64,000 bases of DNA from Neomelitea salexigens DSM 19753 (GTDB lineage: Bacteria > Pseudomonadota > Gammaproteobacteria > Pseudomonadales > Spongiibacteraceae), in assembly GCF_000422345.1 (NCBI RefSeq), contig NZ_AULP01000008.1, positions 1-64,000 on the forward strand. Reading direction: 5' to 3'. Under the pieces are notes generated by a model that was not told the origin of the DNA, searched no databases, and was given only the letters and a program-made list of their open reading frames with translations. This document shows, piece after piece, positions 45,661-56,014 of this stretch. The first letter of the stretch is position 1. Every line of letters begins with the position of its first letter. The translations under genes and the position numbers were made by a program.

Positions 45661-46818
45661 TCAGTCTGCCTGACGGCGCAAGAACGCTGGAATATCCAGG
45701 TATTCCATGTCCTTGTCTTCAACGACAGGCGCCGCCGCAACCGCTTCGCGCGCTGCCGCCGCTTGTTGATTACGCATGATGGTTGGGCGGTCCAACTTGC
45801 GGTAGTCACTCGCGCGCTCAACAGGCTTGCTTTCAACGGCTTTCAGCGGCACTTCTTGCCCAACACCGTCCAGGCCTGTGGCAACTACAGTAACCCGCAG
45901 CTCTTCGCTCATTTCAGGGTCGATAACCGTACCAACCACCACGGTTGCGTCCTCGGACGCGAATTCCTTGATAGTATCCCCGACATCGCTGAACTCGCCT
46001 AGGGAGAGGTCCAATCCTGCGGTAATATTAACCAAAATGCCGCGCGCCCCTTCCAAATTAACGTCTTCTAGGAGTGGGCTGCGAATCGCCGCTTCAGCCG
46101 CTTCACAGGCGCGATTTTCACCGCGAGCGACACCGCTACCCATCATCGCCATACCCATTTCTGACATCACTGTGCGCACGTCAGCAAAGTCGACGTTAAT
46201 CATACCCGGGCGGATAATCAGGTCGGCAATACCCTGTACAGCGCCGAGTAATACGTCGTTGGCGGCTTTGAAAGCGTCGAGCAGACTGGTGTTTTTACCC
46301 AGCACTGGCAGCAGCTTTTCATTGGGAATAGTGATCAGTGAATCCACATGCTGACGCAGTTCTTTCATTCCCGCTTCGGCAACGGTTAAGCGCTTTTTCC
46401 CTTCAAACGGGAAGGGTTTAGTCACGACTGCAACGGTAAGAATACCCAGCTCTTTCGCCACTTCAGCAACCACTGGCGCACCGCCGGTGCCCGTGCCGCC
46501 GCCCATACCCGCGGTGATGAACACCATATCAGCACCTTCCAGCGCTTCAGCGATGCGATCGCGGTCTTCCATGGCGGCCTGACGACCCACTTCTGGATTC
46601 GCGCCAGCACCCAAGCCCTTGGTAATCGTTGTGCCCAACTGCAGCACGGTTTTAGACATGACATCGGTTAACGCCTGCGCGTCGGTGTTCGCGCAGATGA
46701 AATCTACGCCGTCTACCGAGTTAGCGATCATGTGCTTAACGGCATTACCGCCGCCACCACCGACGCCAACAACCTTAATCACAGCGTTCTGAGGAACGTT
46801 ATCTACGAGTTCAAACAT
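45661..46818 (-). CDS. ftsZ: Cell division GTPase FtsZ
   Basis: FtsZ polymerises into the division ring. From the ATG at 46818 the 385-residue protein starts [20 protein letters not shown]. It has the tubulin signature [20 protein letters not shown], and the T7 loop [15 protein letters not shown]. The C-terminal conserved peptide [14 protein letters not shown] recruits FtsA and ZipA. An earlier in-frame start adds 14 residues outside the family pattern. It is last of the dcw cell-division genes, 98 bases after ftsA. Confidence 0.98.
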   Translation of the reverse strand: MFELVDNVPQNAVIKVVGVGGGGGNAVKHMIANSVDGVDFICANTDAQALTDVMSKTVLQLGTTITKGLGAGANPEVGRQAAMEDRDRIAEALEGADMVFITAGMGGGTGTGGAPVVAEVAKELGILTVAVVTKPFPFEGKKRLTVAEAGMKELRQHVDSLITIPNEKLLPVLGKNTSLLDAFKAANDVLLGAVQGIADLIIRPGMINVDFADVRTVMSEMGMAMMGSGVARGENRACEAAEAAIRSPLLEDVNLEGARGILVNITAGLDLSLGEFSDVGDTIKEFASEDATVVVGTVIDPEMSEELRVTVVATGLDGVGQEVPLKAVESKPVERASDYRKLDRPTIMRNQQAAAAREAVAAAPVVEDKDMEYLDIPAFLRRQAD

Positions 46819-46915
46819 GGTCTTTCTCCCTTTTACAATATTGGCCGTGCTGCCAAACACGACCCGTTACTACTTCGTTATCATCTGCGGCAACATCGGC
46901 GCCGCTGCAGATTCG

Positions 46916-48145
46916 TTAAAAATTATTTTGAAACCAGCTCTTGAGCCGCGATACGAAACCGTCTTGGCGTACGCGGCCATGACCACCACTTTCGGTTTGA
47001 TGCTTAATGCCGTAGTGCAACAGGCCCACGCTGGTTGCATAGATCGGGTTGCGCACAATGTCGTTCAAACCGCGAACATCCTGCGGTGAGCCAATGCGCA
47101 CAGGCATATGGAAAATTTCCTCGGCCAGCTCAACAACCCCTTCCATTTTGGAGGTGCCACCGGTCAGCACGATGCCCGCCGCGCACAAATCCTCGTAGCC
47201 GCTGCGTCGCAGCTCAGCCTGCACCAAGGTGAACAACTCGTCGTAGCGGGGCTCGACGACTTCCGCTAGCGCTTGACGTGATAACTCGCGCGGCGCCCGC
47301 TCCCCAACGCTGGGAACCTTGATCGTCTCGCCCTCACCGGCAAGCTGGGTTAAGGCGCAGGCGTATTTAATTTTGATCTCTTCGGCGTACTGGGTTGGCG
47401 TGCGCAAGGCCATCGCAATGTCATTGGTCACCTGGTCGCCAGCAATGGGAATCACGCCTGTATGGCGAATTGCACCGTCGGTAAAGATGGCGATATCGCT
47501 GGTGCCACCGCCAATATCGACCAGACAAACTCCCAGCTCTTTTTCGTCGTCGGTCAGCACGGAATAGCTCGATGCCAGCTGCTCCAGAATGACGTCCTCA
47601 ACCTCCAGCCCACAGCGACGAATACACTTCTCAATGTTTTGGATGGCATTCACCGCACAGGTGACTAAGTGCACCTTGGCCTCGAGCCGAACCCCCGACA
47701 TCCCGAGCGGCTCTTTTATGCCTTCCTGCTCATCGATAACGAATTCCTGTGGCAGGATATGCAGCACCTTTTGATCCGCAGGGATCGCTACCGCCTGCGC
47801 GGCATCGATAACGCGATCCAGATCCAGCTGGAAAACCTCGCGATCGCGGATGGCGACAATGCCGTGGGAATTCAAGCTGCGAATATGGTTGCCAGCAATC
47901 CCGACATACACACTGTGGATCTCGCAGCCCGCCATCAGCTCAGCTTCTTCGATGGCCCGCTGAATGGATTGCACGGTGGACTCAATATTCACCACCACGC
48001 CTTTCTTTAAGCCGCGCGATGGGTGAGAGCCAATGCCAACGATCTCCAGTTTGTCCTCGTCGTTAATGGCACCGACAATCGCCACGACTTTCGACGTACC
48101 GATATCGAGGCCGACGACCATTCTTCCGGCGTTTGAATTAGACAT
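46916..48145 (-). CDS. ftsA: Cell division protein FtsA
   Basis: FtsA is the actin-like membrane tether for FtsZ. From the ATG at 48145 it has about 409 residues and is preceded by GGGGGAAG. Visible are VGLDIGTSKVVAIVG, the phosphate-binding VDIGGGTSDIAIFTDG, and GIVLTGGTSKMEGVVEL. The C-terminal amphipathic helix VSRLKSWFQNNF inserts in the membrane. The earlier in-frame start at 48178 lacks a good ribosome site. It lies between ftsQ and ftsZ as usual. Confidence 0.97.
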   Translation of the reverse strand: MSNSNAGRMVVGLDIGTSKVVAIVGAINDEDKLEIVGIGSHPSRGLKKGVVVNIESTVQSIQRAIEEAELMAGCEIHSVYVGIAGNHIRSLNSHGIVAIRDREVFQLDLDRVIDAAQAVAIPADQKVLHILPQEFVIDEQEGIKEPLGMSGVRLEAKVHLVTCAVNAIQNIEKCIRRCGLEVEDVILEQLASSYSVLTDDEKELGVCLVDIGGGTSDIAIFTDGAIRHTGVIPIAGDQVTNDIAMALRTPTQYAEEIKIKYACALTQLAGEGETIKVPSVGERAPRELSRQALAEVVEPRYDELFTLVQAELRRSGYEDLCAAGIVLTGGTSKMEGVVELAEEIFHMPVRIGSPQDVRGLNDIVRNPIYATSVGLLHYGIKHQTESGGHGRVRQDGFVSRLKSWFQNNF

Positions 48146-48229
48146 AGCTGCACTTCCCCCAAGCTCTGCACGGCGCATAGTGTGAGCGTGCTTTGCCGCT
48201 TACTATTTCCCCTAACGCACTGTGCATAG

Positions 48230-49009
48230 TTATCCCTTATCACTGTGTTGAGTCCGCGCAACCGCGAGACCATTTATGTAGCGCATATCAACCCGCGCAA
48301 CGGTGGCGAAATCTGCCGCTAAATACTTGCGGTAAACCCACAGAAATCGCCGTAATTTTTCCAGTGGCTCCTGACGCCCTAACACCAGCTCCACATTCTC
48401 ATCGATGCGGGCGGTCCAGCTGCCCCGCGCATCCATCTCCAGGTGTTGTAGGGTGAGCTGTTCATCACCCAGCAACTGACTCATCAACCGATACTGCCGC
48501 ATTATTTCTATTGCGCTGCCCTTCGGGCCATCCAAGCGCGGCAAGTCTGTGCCGTAGTCGCTGCCATCCTGGGGAACGAAAATCCGCCCCCGATGGTTGA
48601 GCAAGCCGCCCCGCCCCCACACGGCTATCGGGGTTTCTTCAACAATGGTGATCTTCAGTTCCCGCGGCCAAAGCCGCTCCACCACTGCCCGATATACCCA
48701 CGGCTCCTGTTCAAGCTCGGCCTGAATGGCCTCGAGGTCCAAGCCGATATACCCAACCGCTAACTGACCGGTAACCCGTTCAACCAACACATCGCGATCC
48801 ACACGCTGCAAATCACCGGCGAACACCACCCGCTCCACGGGTATGGCATCCAATTTGGCCGACAGTCGCTCGACCCCGTAAACAAAACCAAGCACAGCAA
48901 CTAACAACAGCAGCCTGTTGGCTATTCGGCCCCACTCACGGCGATTGCCGCGCTTACTGCGCTCTGTCTCTTTGCGAGAGCTTTTAAAGCGGTTTTGCTT
49001 AGCGGCCAT
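48230..49009 (-). CDS. ftsQ: Cell division protein FtsQ
   Basis: FtsQ is a bitopic inner-membrane protein that links early and late division proteins. From the ATG at 49009 it has 259 residues. A basic cytoplasmic tail comes first (MAAKQNRFKSSRKETERSKR), then one membrane segment (LLLLVAVLGFVYGV), a POTRA domain (VERVVFAGDLQRVDRDVLVE), and the FtsQ beta domain with WPRELKITIVEETPIAVWG. The start overlaps ddl by 11 bases; an in-frame start at 49030 is possible. Confidence 0.95.
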   Translation of the reverse strand: MAAKQNRFKSSRKETERSKRGNRREWGRIANRLLLLVAVLGFVYGVERLSAKLDAIPVERVVFAGDLQRVDRDVLVERVTGQLAVGYIGLDLEAIQAELEQEPWVYRAVVERLWPRELKITIVEETPIAVWGRGGLLNHRGRIFVPQDGSDYGTDLPRLDGPKGSAIEIMRQYRLMSQLLGDEQLTLQHLEMDARGSWTARIDENVELVLGRQEPLEKLRRFLWVYRKYLAADFATVARVDMRYINGLAVARTQHSDKG

Positions 49010-49952
49010 TCGCGTCTGCCCCACCGGCAAGGCTGCTGTGCAACACCCGCAGCACCAACTGCTCGAAACTCATACCGGCTTGCTTAGCGGCCATGGGCAC
49101 CAAACTGTGATCCGTCATTCCCGGCACGGTGTTGACTTCCAACAAGTAAAAACGGCCGTCGGCACCACGCATTACATCAACCCGGCCCCAACCTCGACAG
49201 CCAACGGCGTTGAAGGCCTTTAACGCGAGATCTCGCAACTCCGCCTCATCCTGATCGCTCAATCCCGCCGGGCAGTGATAGCGGGTGCTATCCGATAAAT
49301 ACTTGGCATTAAAGTCATAAAACGCCGCATCGGTTTCCAAACGAATAGCCGGCAAAGCCTCGCCATCGAGTATCGCCACGGTATATTCACCGCCGCTTAC
49401 CCACTGCTCAGCAAACACCCGCCCATAGGGCTTGGCCGCAAGCCACGCCTGCTCTAATTCGCTGGCATTACACGCCTTCGACATGCCAATACTGGAGCCT
49501 TCGCAAGCGGGTTTTACAATGGCCTCACCCAGCTCGTTGGCGATCGCCGACCAATTGCTGTGCTCGTCCAACTCCACAAACTTCGGCGTGCTAAGCCCAC
49601 AGCCCAGCCACAATAATTTGCAACGCAATTTATCCATTGCCAGCGCCGAAGCCATCACACCACTGCCGGTGTAACGTACTCCCAAACATTCCAGCGCACC
49701 TTGAACGGTACCGTCTTCGCCACCGGGGCCGTGCAGCGCCAAAAAACAGTGAGAGAACGTCGCAAGCTCACTCATCCAGGCATCGCCAGCGGTATCAATC
49801 TTAGTAACCGCCAAACCTTGAGCGGCTAGCGCGTCAGCAACGGCAGCGCCACTTCGCAGCGAGACTTCGCGCTCTGCGCTGTTGCCACCCAGTAGCACGG
49901 CGACTCTGCCGTCTGTCGCCTGCACAATGTCGTTGAGCACTACTTTCGTCAT
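48999..49952 (-). CDS. ddl: D-alanine--D-alanine ligase
   Basis: The ATP-grasp enzyme makes the D-Ala-D-Ala end of the peptidoglycan stem peptide. The 317-residue product has VAVLLGGNSAEREVSLRSG, FLALHGPGGEDGTVQGALE, and IVKPACEGSSIGMSKACN. A late segment, FYLLEVNTVPGMTDHSLVP, contains metal-binding residues. This is the DdlB copy of the dcw cluster, placed between murC and ftsQ. There is no murB gene between murC and ddl. Confidence 0.97.
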   Translation of the reverse strand: MTKVVLNDIVQATDGRVAVLLGGNSAEREVSLRSGAAVADALAAQGLAVTKIDTAGDAWMSELATFSHCFLALHGPGGEDGTVQGALECLGVRYTGSGVMASALAMDKLRCKLLWLGCGLSTPKFVELDEHSNWSAIANELGEAIVKPACEGSSIGMSKACNASELEQAWLAAKPYGRVFAEQWVSGGEYTVAILDGEALPAIRLETDAAFYDFNAKYLSDSTRYHCPAGLSDQDEAELRDLALKAFNAVGCRGWGRVDVMRGADGRFYLLEVNTVPGMTDHSLVPMAAKQAGMSFEQLVLRVLHSSLAGGADANGR

Positions 49953-49955
49953 TAC

Positions 49956-51374
49956 TTATGTCCAATCCTGATTGGCCAGTTGCTGCGCAACTGCGCCGAT
50001 ATTGCCGGCACCTTGCGTCAACAGCACATCACCGGGGCGCAAGTGAGGCTTGAGCTGCTCAAAAACATGCTCCGGCCCATCGATAAACAGCGGCTCAAGC
50101 GCTCCCTGCAAGCGAATGCTGCGGCACAGGCTGCGGCTGTCAGCACCGGGGATCGGGCTCTCACCGGCGGCATAGACATCCAACAGCGCCAGCGCATCGG
50201 CGCTGCCCAGTACCTTGACGAAATCTTCGTAAAGGTCGCGAGTACGGGTGTAGCGGTGCGGCTGATATAGCATCACTAAGCGCCTATCCGGCCAGGCCTG
50301 GCGCGCCGCGGCCAGGGTGGCGGCAACTTCGGTGGGGTGGTGGCCGTAATCATCGACCAACATAAAGCTGCCGTCGGCGAGTGCTTGTTCGCCGTAACGC
50401 TGGAAGCGACGCCCCACACCCTGAAAATTTGCAATGCCTCGACAGATGGCTTCGTCAGCCAAACGCTCGTCACTCGCCACCGCCACAGCCGCTGTCGCGT
50501 TAAGCACATTGTGAATACCCGGCTGCCCAATACACAGCGACAAGGCCTCGCCACTGCGACGCGCAACGGTGAAATAGCTTTTCAGTCCGTCTTGCTTGAC
50601 GTCTTGAATACGAAAATCCGCGTCCTCAGAAAATCCATAGGTCAGCGTCTGGCGACCAATCTCAGGGAGCAACTCTCGAATCACCGGGTCGTCAACGCAC
50701 ACCACGGCCACACCGTAAAACGGTAGATTGTGCAAAAACTCGATAAAGGTTTTCTTCAAACGGCCAAAATCGCCGTCGTAGGTATCCATGTGGTCCGCTT
50801 CAATGTTGGTCACCACCGACACCATGGGCTGCAGATGCAAGAACGAGGCATCACTCTCATCGGCCTCGGCGACCAAATAACGACTTTCGCCCAGCGCCGC
50901 ATTAGTGCCCGCACTGTTTACCAAACCACCGATAACAAATGTCGGGTCAAGGCCCGCTTCGGCGAAAATGGAGGTAATCAGACTGGTAGTCGTCGTTTTT
51001 CCATGGGTGCCAGCAACCGCAATGCCGTGCCGATAACGCATCAGCTCAGCCAACATTTCCGCGCGCGGCACAACAGGAATACGCAATTCGCGCGCGGCGA
51101 TAACTTCGGGGTTGTCGCTGTTCACCGCACTCGAGACAACCACAACATCGCAACCGCCAATACGCTCGCCATCGTGGCCGAAAGCAATACTGGCGCCCAG
51201 GCGCTGCAGCCGCGCCGTGCTGGGCGATGCCTTCAAGTCCGAGCCAGAGACGACGTAACCAAGGTTAAGCAATACCTCGGCAATACCGCACATCCCCGCG
51301 CCGCCAATCCCCACAAAGTGAATGCGCTTCACACGCCGCATCTCTGGAACGATGAAAGGATGCTTAGTGACCAT
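49956..51374 (-). CDS. murC: UDP-N-acetylmuramate--L-alanine ligase MurC
   Basis: MurC adds the first amino acid, L-Ala, to UDP-MurNAc. The protein of about 472 residues has the N-terminal Rossmann segment [19 protein letters not shown]. The ATP site is [20 protein letters not shown], followed by [16 protein letters not shown] and [14 protein letters not shown] late segment reads [21 protein letters not shown] prefer the ATG at 51374, seven bases after GGAG, over the ATG two codons earlier. Its start overlaps murG. Confidence 0.97.
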   Translation of the reverse strand: MVTKHPFIVPEMRRVKRIHFVGIGGAGMCGIAEVLLNLGYVVSGSDLKASPSTARLQRLGASIAFGHDGERIGGCDVVVVSSAVNSDNPEVIAARELRIPVVPRAEMLAELMRYRHGIAVAGTHGKTTTTSLITSIFAEAGLDPTFVIGGLVNSAGTNAALGESRYLVAEADESDASFLHLQPMVSVVTNIEADHMDTYDGDFGRLKKTFIEFLHNLPFYGVAVVCVDDPVIRELLPEIGRQTLTYGFSEDADFRIQDVKQDGLKSYFTVARRSGEALSLCIGQPGIHNVLNATAAVAVASDERLADEAICRGIANFQGVGRRFQRYGEQALADGSFMLVDDYGHHPTEVAATLAAARQAWPDRRLVMLYQPHRYTRTRDLYEDFVKVLGSADALALLDVYAAGESPIPGADSRSLCRSIRLQGALEPLFIDGPEHVFEQLKPHLRPGDVLLTQGAGNIGAVAQQLANQDWT

Positions 51375-52449
51375 GGGCATACTCCATACAGTAGTCCGCA
51401 GCTACTTCGGCAGCATCAACTTTCGCCAAGGCCCGCGCCGATTTAGCTTGGCGCAGGCGCAAATCAGGCTGCGCTGCAAGGTCGGTTAAGCGTGCCGCCA
51501 CGACCTCGGGGGTCAGATCTTTTTGATCGAGGATTTCACCCGCCCCACCATCGACAAACCACTGGGCATTGGCCCGCTGATGATCATCAATGGCATGCGG
51601 CAAGGGGATAAGAATCGCTGGCAAACCAGCGGCGGCAAGCTCTGCTACCGTCAACGCCCCAGCCCGGCATATCACTACATCCGCCCAGCTGTAGGCCTCT
51701 GCCATATCATCAATAAAGGCATCGGCGCGCACCTCAGCGCCGATGGCTTGGTAGGCCTCCCGCACCACACTTTCGTGAGCGCGACCGGTCTGGTGCCACA
51801 GCTGCACCCCGCTGAGCCCTGACAGCATTGGCCACACCTTGACCATGCAGTCATTTATGGCCTTCGCGCCCAAGCTGCCCCCAAGCACAAGCACCCTTAA
51901 GTCCTCTTCCCGGCCGGATAAGCGCTGTTCCGGTGCAGCAATATTGGCGATTTCAGCGCGCACAGGGTTGCCGATATAGCAGCTTTTTGCGCCGCCAAGA
52001 GCGATTGGGTAACCGGTCAGGCAGCGCCGCGCCAGCTTCGCCAACACCCGATTGGTCGTACCGGCGACGGCGTTTTGCTCGTGTATCAATACCGGAATGC
52101 CCAGAATTCTTGCGGCCAAGCCACCAGGGCCCGAGGCGTAGCCACCCAAGCCAATAACGCAAAACGGCTTGATCTTCCGCAGCAGTCTCATGCTTTGCAG
52201 CACCGCAGCCCCCGCCTTAAACAAGGCAGCAATGCGAAAAATCGGGTTCTTACCGCGCACACCCGCCATATTCAAACAATGCAAAGGAATATTCGCGGCA
52301 GGGACCAATCGCGCCTCAATACCCGCGGCAGTACCCAGCCAATGGACATCAACACCGCGCTCAGACAATACCCCGGCCACCGATAACGCCGGAAAAACAT
52401 GCCCGCCAGTGCCACCAGCCATAATAAGTACACAGGGTTTATCGGCCAT
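51364..52449 (-). CDS. murG: UDP-GlcNAc:lipid I GlcNAc transferase MurG
   Basis: MurG adds GlcNAc to lipid I at the inner face of the membrane, giving lipid II. From the ATG at 52449 it has about 361 residues. The first glycine-rich loop is [19 protein letters not shown], and [20 protein letters not shown] follows. [18 protein letters not shown] and [13 protein letters not shown] come next, then the GT28 nucleotide site [28 protein letters not shown] precedes the start, which overlaps ftsW by 11 bases. Confidence 0.97.
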   Translation of the reverse strand: MADKPCVLIMAGGTGGHVFPALSVAGVLSERGVDVHWLGTAAGIEARLVPAANIPLHCLNMAGVRGKNPIFRIAALFKAGAAVLQSMRLLRKIKPFCVIGLGGYASGPGGLAARILGIPVLIHEQNAVAGTTNRVLAKLARRCLTGYPIALGGAKSCYIGNPVRAEIANIAAPEQRLSGREEDLRVLVLGGSLGAKAINDCMVKVWPMLSGLSGVQLWHQTGRAHESVVREAYQAIGAEVRADAFIDDMAEAYSWADVVICRAGALTVAELAAAGLPAILIPLPHAIDDHQRANAQWFVDGGAGEILDQKDLTPEVVAARLTDLAAQPDLRLRQAKSARALAKVDAAEVAADYCMEYAHGH

Positions 52450-53578
52450 GCTCCCCCCTGCATTCACGTTCTATTCGCGCAACTAATGCCACCATGGCCA
52501 TACACACCATCAAGCTGCTACCACCGTAACTAAAGAAGGGCAGGGTCAAACCCTTGGTCGGTAACAAGCCGGTATTCACTCCCATATTGATAAATGCCTG
52601 GGCGCTGATCATCATCGCCACGCCGTAGGCAACAAAGGCATGAAAACGCCTACTGGTAAGCTCCGCATGCCGACCTATTGCCAAGATACGCCCCACCAGC
52701 CCAACAAATAGCCCCAGGATGACCAAGGTGCCGATAAACCCGAACTCCTCGGCAAAAATCGCGAACACAAAATCCGTATGCGCCTCGGGAAGGTAAAACA
52801 GCTTCTGTACGCTATTGCCAAAACCAACGCCCGTCAGTTCGCCGCGACCGAAAGCAATCAATGACTGAGTAAGCTGATAGCCGCTATTGAATTGGTCTGC
52901 CCAAGGGTCGGTAAATGCCGTTAAACGCTTCATCCTATAGGGTTCAAAAATCACCAGCGCAACAGCGCCAGCAAGGCAGCCAAGAATGACCAATAAAAAC
53001 TGGCCAAGTTTCACGCCACCCAAGAAAATCATCACAAAGGCAGTGCCGGCAGTTACCACCGTGGCACCAAAATCCGGCTCCAACATCAGTAGCAGAGTCA
53101 GCGCAAATAACACGGCCATCGGTTTGATAAACCCAGACCAACGCTCCTTCACTTCATCGCCGCGACGGACCAAGTAGCCCGCCAAATAAAAGATGACAAA
53201 GAGCTTCACAAATTCCGAGGCCTGCAGCGTCAATGGCCCCACCGCCAACCAGCGGCGACTGCCGTTTACTTCACGCCCTACGCCCGGTACCAGCACCAGC
53301 GCTAACAACAAGAAGCCAATCAGCAACCACAACCAACCGGTTTTCTCCCAAAAATCGATGGGGGTGAGATACATCACCGCACTCAATGCCAGCGCCAACG
53401 TAAAATGCATGCCGTAGCGCTTAGCGAAGAAGAACGTGTCGCCATAGCGACTAGCGGCATGTTCTACCGATGCCGAGGTCATCGCGATAAAGCCCACGGC
53501 CAGCAATGCCAATAACAGCAACTGCAAGTGCCGATCTATTTGCTGAACTTCCTGCCAAATCATTAGGGGCTTAACCAT
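52439..53578 (-). CDS. ftsW: Septal peptidoglycan polymerase FtsW
   Basis: FtsW is the SEDS-family glycosyltransferase that polymerises lipid II at the septum with FtsI. From the ATG at 53578 it has 379 residues and about ten membrane helices. Family motifs include VGREVNGSRRWLAVGPLTLQ, PDFGATVVTAGTAF, FGRGELTGVGFGNSVQKLFY, LPEAHTDFVFAIFAEEFGF and FFSYGGSSLMV. Longer in-frame starts lie inside murD and add non-family sequence. It overlaps murD by 8 bases. Confidence 0.96.
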   Translation of the reverse strand: MVKPLMIWQEVQQIDRHLQLLLLALLAVGFIAMTSASVEHAASRYGDTFFFAKRYGMHFTLALALSAVMYLTPIDFWEKTGWLWLLIGFLLLALVLVPGVGREVNGSRRWLAVGPLTLQASEFVKLFVIFYLAGYLVRRGDEVKERWSGFIKPMAVLFALTLLLMLEPDFGATVVTAGTAFVMIFLGGVKLGQFLLVILGCLAGAVALVIFEPYRMKRLTAFTDPWADQFNSGYQLTQSLIAFGRGELTGVGFGNSVQKLFYLPEAHTDFVFAIFAEEFGFIGTLVILGLFVGLVGRILAIGRHAELTSRRFHAFVAYGVAMMISAQAFINMGVNTGLLPTKGLTLPFFSYGGSSLMVCMAMVALVARIERECRGEHGR

Positions 53579-54917
53579 GGGCAAGCTCCCGCACGGCGGC
53601 ACTAAACTGTTCGCCGCGATCGCTGTAGCTGCGGAACATGTCGAAACTCGCACAGGCCGGAGAAAGGAGTACAACGTCTCCGGCCTGTGCAAAGGCAAAC
53701 GCGCCTTGCACGGCAGTCGCCATACTCTGCTCGCGGCGACAAGGTACGTGTTCACCGAGGCAGGCTTCGATCGCAGCAGCCGCCTCGCCAATCACCACTG
53801 CCGCTCGGCCACTTCTGCGCATGGCTTCAGCCAGTGGCGAAAACTCCCCGCCCTTGGCCAAGCCACCGACAATCAATACGATTTTCCCGGTCTCAGCTAA
53901 GCCTTCTATTGCCGATACCGATGCCCCGACATTGGTGCCTTTTGAATCATTGTAAAAACGCACACCATCGATTTCTGCCACAAACTCACAGCGATGCGGC
54001 AAGCCCGAAAATTCTCGCAAGGCGTCAAGCATTACCGGTGTATCAATCCCTGCTGCGGCACCTATGGCCAGTGCCGCCAGTGCATTGCTCAGGTTGTGGC
54101 GCCCCGCTATGCGCAATTCACTTGCCGCCATTAGCGGTTCGCGCGCCAGTGCTAAGTAGCGTCCACCCGGCTGCTCCAAAACGCCAAAGCGCCGAAAATC
54201 TGAGTGACCCAGCGAAAAGCTCCATACCTCGACATCGTCGGGCACCAGGGGCTGCGTGAGTGACTGGTCAGCATTGACAACGGCTTTTTTGCAGCCTTGA
54301 AAAATTCGGTGTTTCGCTTGGTGATAGTTGAGCATGCTGCCGTGGTGGTCTAAATGATCGGCACTGATATTCAGCACTGTCGCCACCTCTGCCCCAAGCA
54401 TTGCACAGCGCTCTAGCTGGAAGGACGAGAGCTCCAATACATACAGCTGCACATTGTGGTCCAACAACTCCAGAGCAGGCGTGCCCAAGTTCCCGCCGAC
54501 CGCAACGCGAATGCCGGCCCGCTCGGCCATTAAGCCCACCAGCGTGGTGACCGTGCTTTTCCCATTGGATCCGGTGATTGCCACAATCGGCGCACCGGCC
54601 GCTTGGTGAAATAAATCAATGTCACCGCTGACGCGAACACCCGCCGCCGAGGCCGCGGCAATCGCCGGCTCGCTCAACGGGATACCAGGATTCACCAGCA
54701 ATTCGCCGGCGCCGATAAACTGGTCTTCAGAGAAGGGGCCAAGCTGCAGTTCAACATCGGGGAACGCCTGGCGAAAGGCATCGAGCCCTGCCGGCTGCTC
54801 TCGACTGTCGGCAACCGCGAAGGGCAAGCCACGCGCACTCAAATAGCGGGCAACAGAAAGCCCGGTGGCTCCGATCCCCACAATGACGCGTTTATTGTCC
54901 GACGCTATTACGCTCAC
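53571..54917 (-). CDS. murD: UDP-N-acetylmuramoyl-L-alanine--D-glutamate ligase MurD
   Basis: MurD adds D-Glu to the UDP-MurNAc-Ala precursor. The 448-residue protein has VIVGIGATGLSVARYLSARG, the ATP loop VAITGSNGKSTVTTLVGLMA, and VLELSSFQLERCAMLGAEVA. It continues with NISADHLDHHGSMLNYHQAK, FYNDSKGTNVGASVSAIEG and VVLLSPACASFDMF. It starts 13 bases downstream of mraY and overlaps ftsW at its end. Confidence 0.97.
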   Translation of the reverse strand: MSVIASDNKRVIVGIGATGLSVARYLSARGLPFAVADSREQPAGLDAFRQAFPDVELQLGPFSEDQFIGAGELLVNPGIPLSEPAIAAASAAGVRVSGDIDLFHQAAGAPIVAITGSNGKSTVTTLVGLMAERAGIRVAVGGNLGTPALELLDHNVQLYVLELSSFQLERCAMLGAEVATVLNISADHLDHHGSMLNYHQAKHRIFQGCKKAVVNADQSLTQPLVPDDVEVWSFSLGHSDFRRFGVLEQPGGRYLALAREPLMAASELRIAGRHNLSNALAALAIGAAAGIDTPVMLDALREFSGLPHRCEFVAEIDGVRFYNDSKGTNVGASVSAIEGLAETGKIVLIVGGLAKGGEFSPLAEAMRRSGRAAVVIGEAAAAIEACLGEHVPCRREQSMATAVQGAFAFAQAGDVVLLSPACASFDMFRSYSDRGEQFSAAVRELAHG

Positions 54918-54930
54918 CTTGCCTCTCTTA

Positions 54931-56013
54931 TTACCGTAGCTTCAATGTTGCCAGGCCAAACAGCACCAGCATCACCGTAATGATCCAAAAACGTACGATT
55001 ACCCGCGGCTCAGGCCACCCCTTTAATTCAAAGTGATGATGGATAGGCGCCATGCGGAAAATGCGCCGCCCCGTCAGCTTGAACGATGCAACCTGCAAAA
55101 TGACCGACACCGTTTCTAATACAAAAATGCCGCCCATGATGAAAAACACGATTTCATGGCGGGTAATCACCGCTATACAACCCAGGGTTGCGCCCAGAGC
55201 CAGGGCGCCCACATCACCCATAAAAACTTGCGCTGGATAGGTGTTAAACCACAGGAAACCGAGCCCTGCGCCAGCCAGGGCGCCGCATATCACGATGAGC
55301 TCTCCAGCGCCCGCCACGTAGGGAATATGCAGGTACTCAGCAAACTTCACGTGCCCGGTAAGGTAGGCAATCAAGCCCAGCGCTGCGCCCACTAATACCG
55401 TGGGCAGAATCGCCAAGCCATCTAGACCGTCAGTCAGGTTCACCGCGTTGCTGGCGCCAACGATCACGAAGTAACACAGCACCATAAACAGCGGCCCCAT
55501 TTGCCAGCTGAGATTTTTGAAGAACGGGAAGTACAGCGTAGTGTCGACAGGACTGTCAGCGGTGATGTACAAGAAAACCGAAGCGCCGATGCCCGCAACA
55601 CTTTGCCAGAAGTACTTCCACCGCGCGGGCAGTCCACGGGGGTTGCGCTCGATAACCTTGCGGTAGTCATCGACCCATCCCACTGCGCCGAAAATAAAGG
55701 TGACGATCAATACGGTCCACACGAAGGGGTTGCGCAGATCTGCCCACAGTAAGGTACTGGTAAATATCGCGACCAGAATTAAGGCACCACCCATGGTCGG
55801 AGTCCCGGACTTACTCAGGTGGGACTTCGGGCCATCATCGCGAATAGCCTGACCAATTTGATAGAAGTTCAGCTTGCGGATCATCGCCGGCCCGACTAAC
55901 AACGAAATGGCCAAGGCGGTTAACACCCCAAGAATGCCGCGAAAACTAAGATATTGGAAAACCGCAAATCCGCTAATATGCTGGCTCAGGTATTCTGATA
56001 ACAGTAACAGCAT
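54931..56013 (-). CDS. mraY: Phospho-MurNAc-pentapeptide transferase MraY
   Basis: MraY transfers phospho-MurNAc-pentapeptide to undecaprenyl phosphate, making lipid I. The 360-residue protein has ten membrane helices. Diagnostic motifs are [15 protein letters not shown], the catalytic aspartates in [20 protein letters not shown], and [25 protein letters not shown] and the final [20 protein letters not shown] follow. It begins one base after the murF stop. Confidence 0.98.
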   Translation of the reverse strand: MLLLLSEYLSQHISGFAVFQYLSFRGILGVLTALAISLLVGPAMIRKLNFYQIGQAIRDDGPKSHLSKSGTPTMGGALILVAIFTSTLLWADLRNPFVWTVLIVTFIFGAVGWVDDYRKVIERNPRGLPARWKYFWQSVAGIGASVFLYITADSPVDTTLYFPFFKNLSWQMGPLFMVLCYFVIVGASNAVNLTDGLDGLAILPTVLVGAALGLIAYLTGHVKFAEYLHIPYVAGAGELIVICGALAGAGLGFLWFNTYPAQVFMGDVGALALGATLGCIAVITRHEIVFFIMGGIFVLETVSVILQVASFKLTGRRIFRMAPIHHHFELKGWPEPRVIVRFWIITVMLVLFGLATLKLR

Positions 56014-56014
56014 G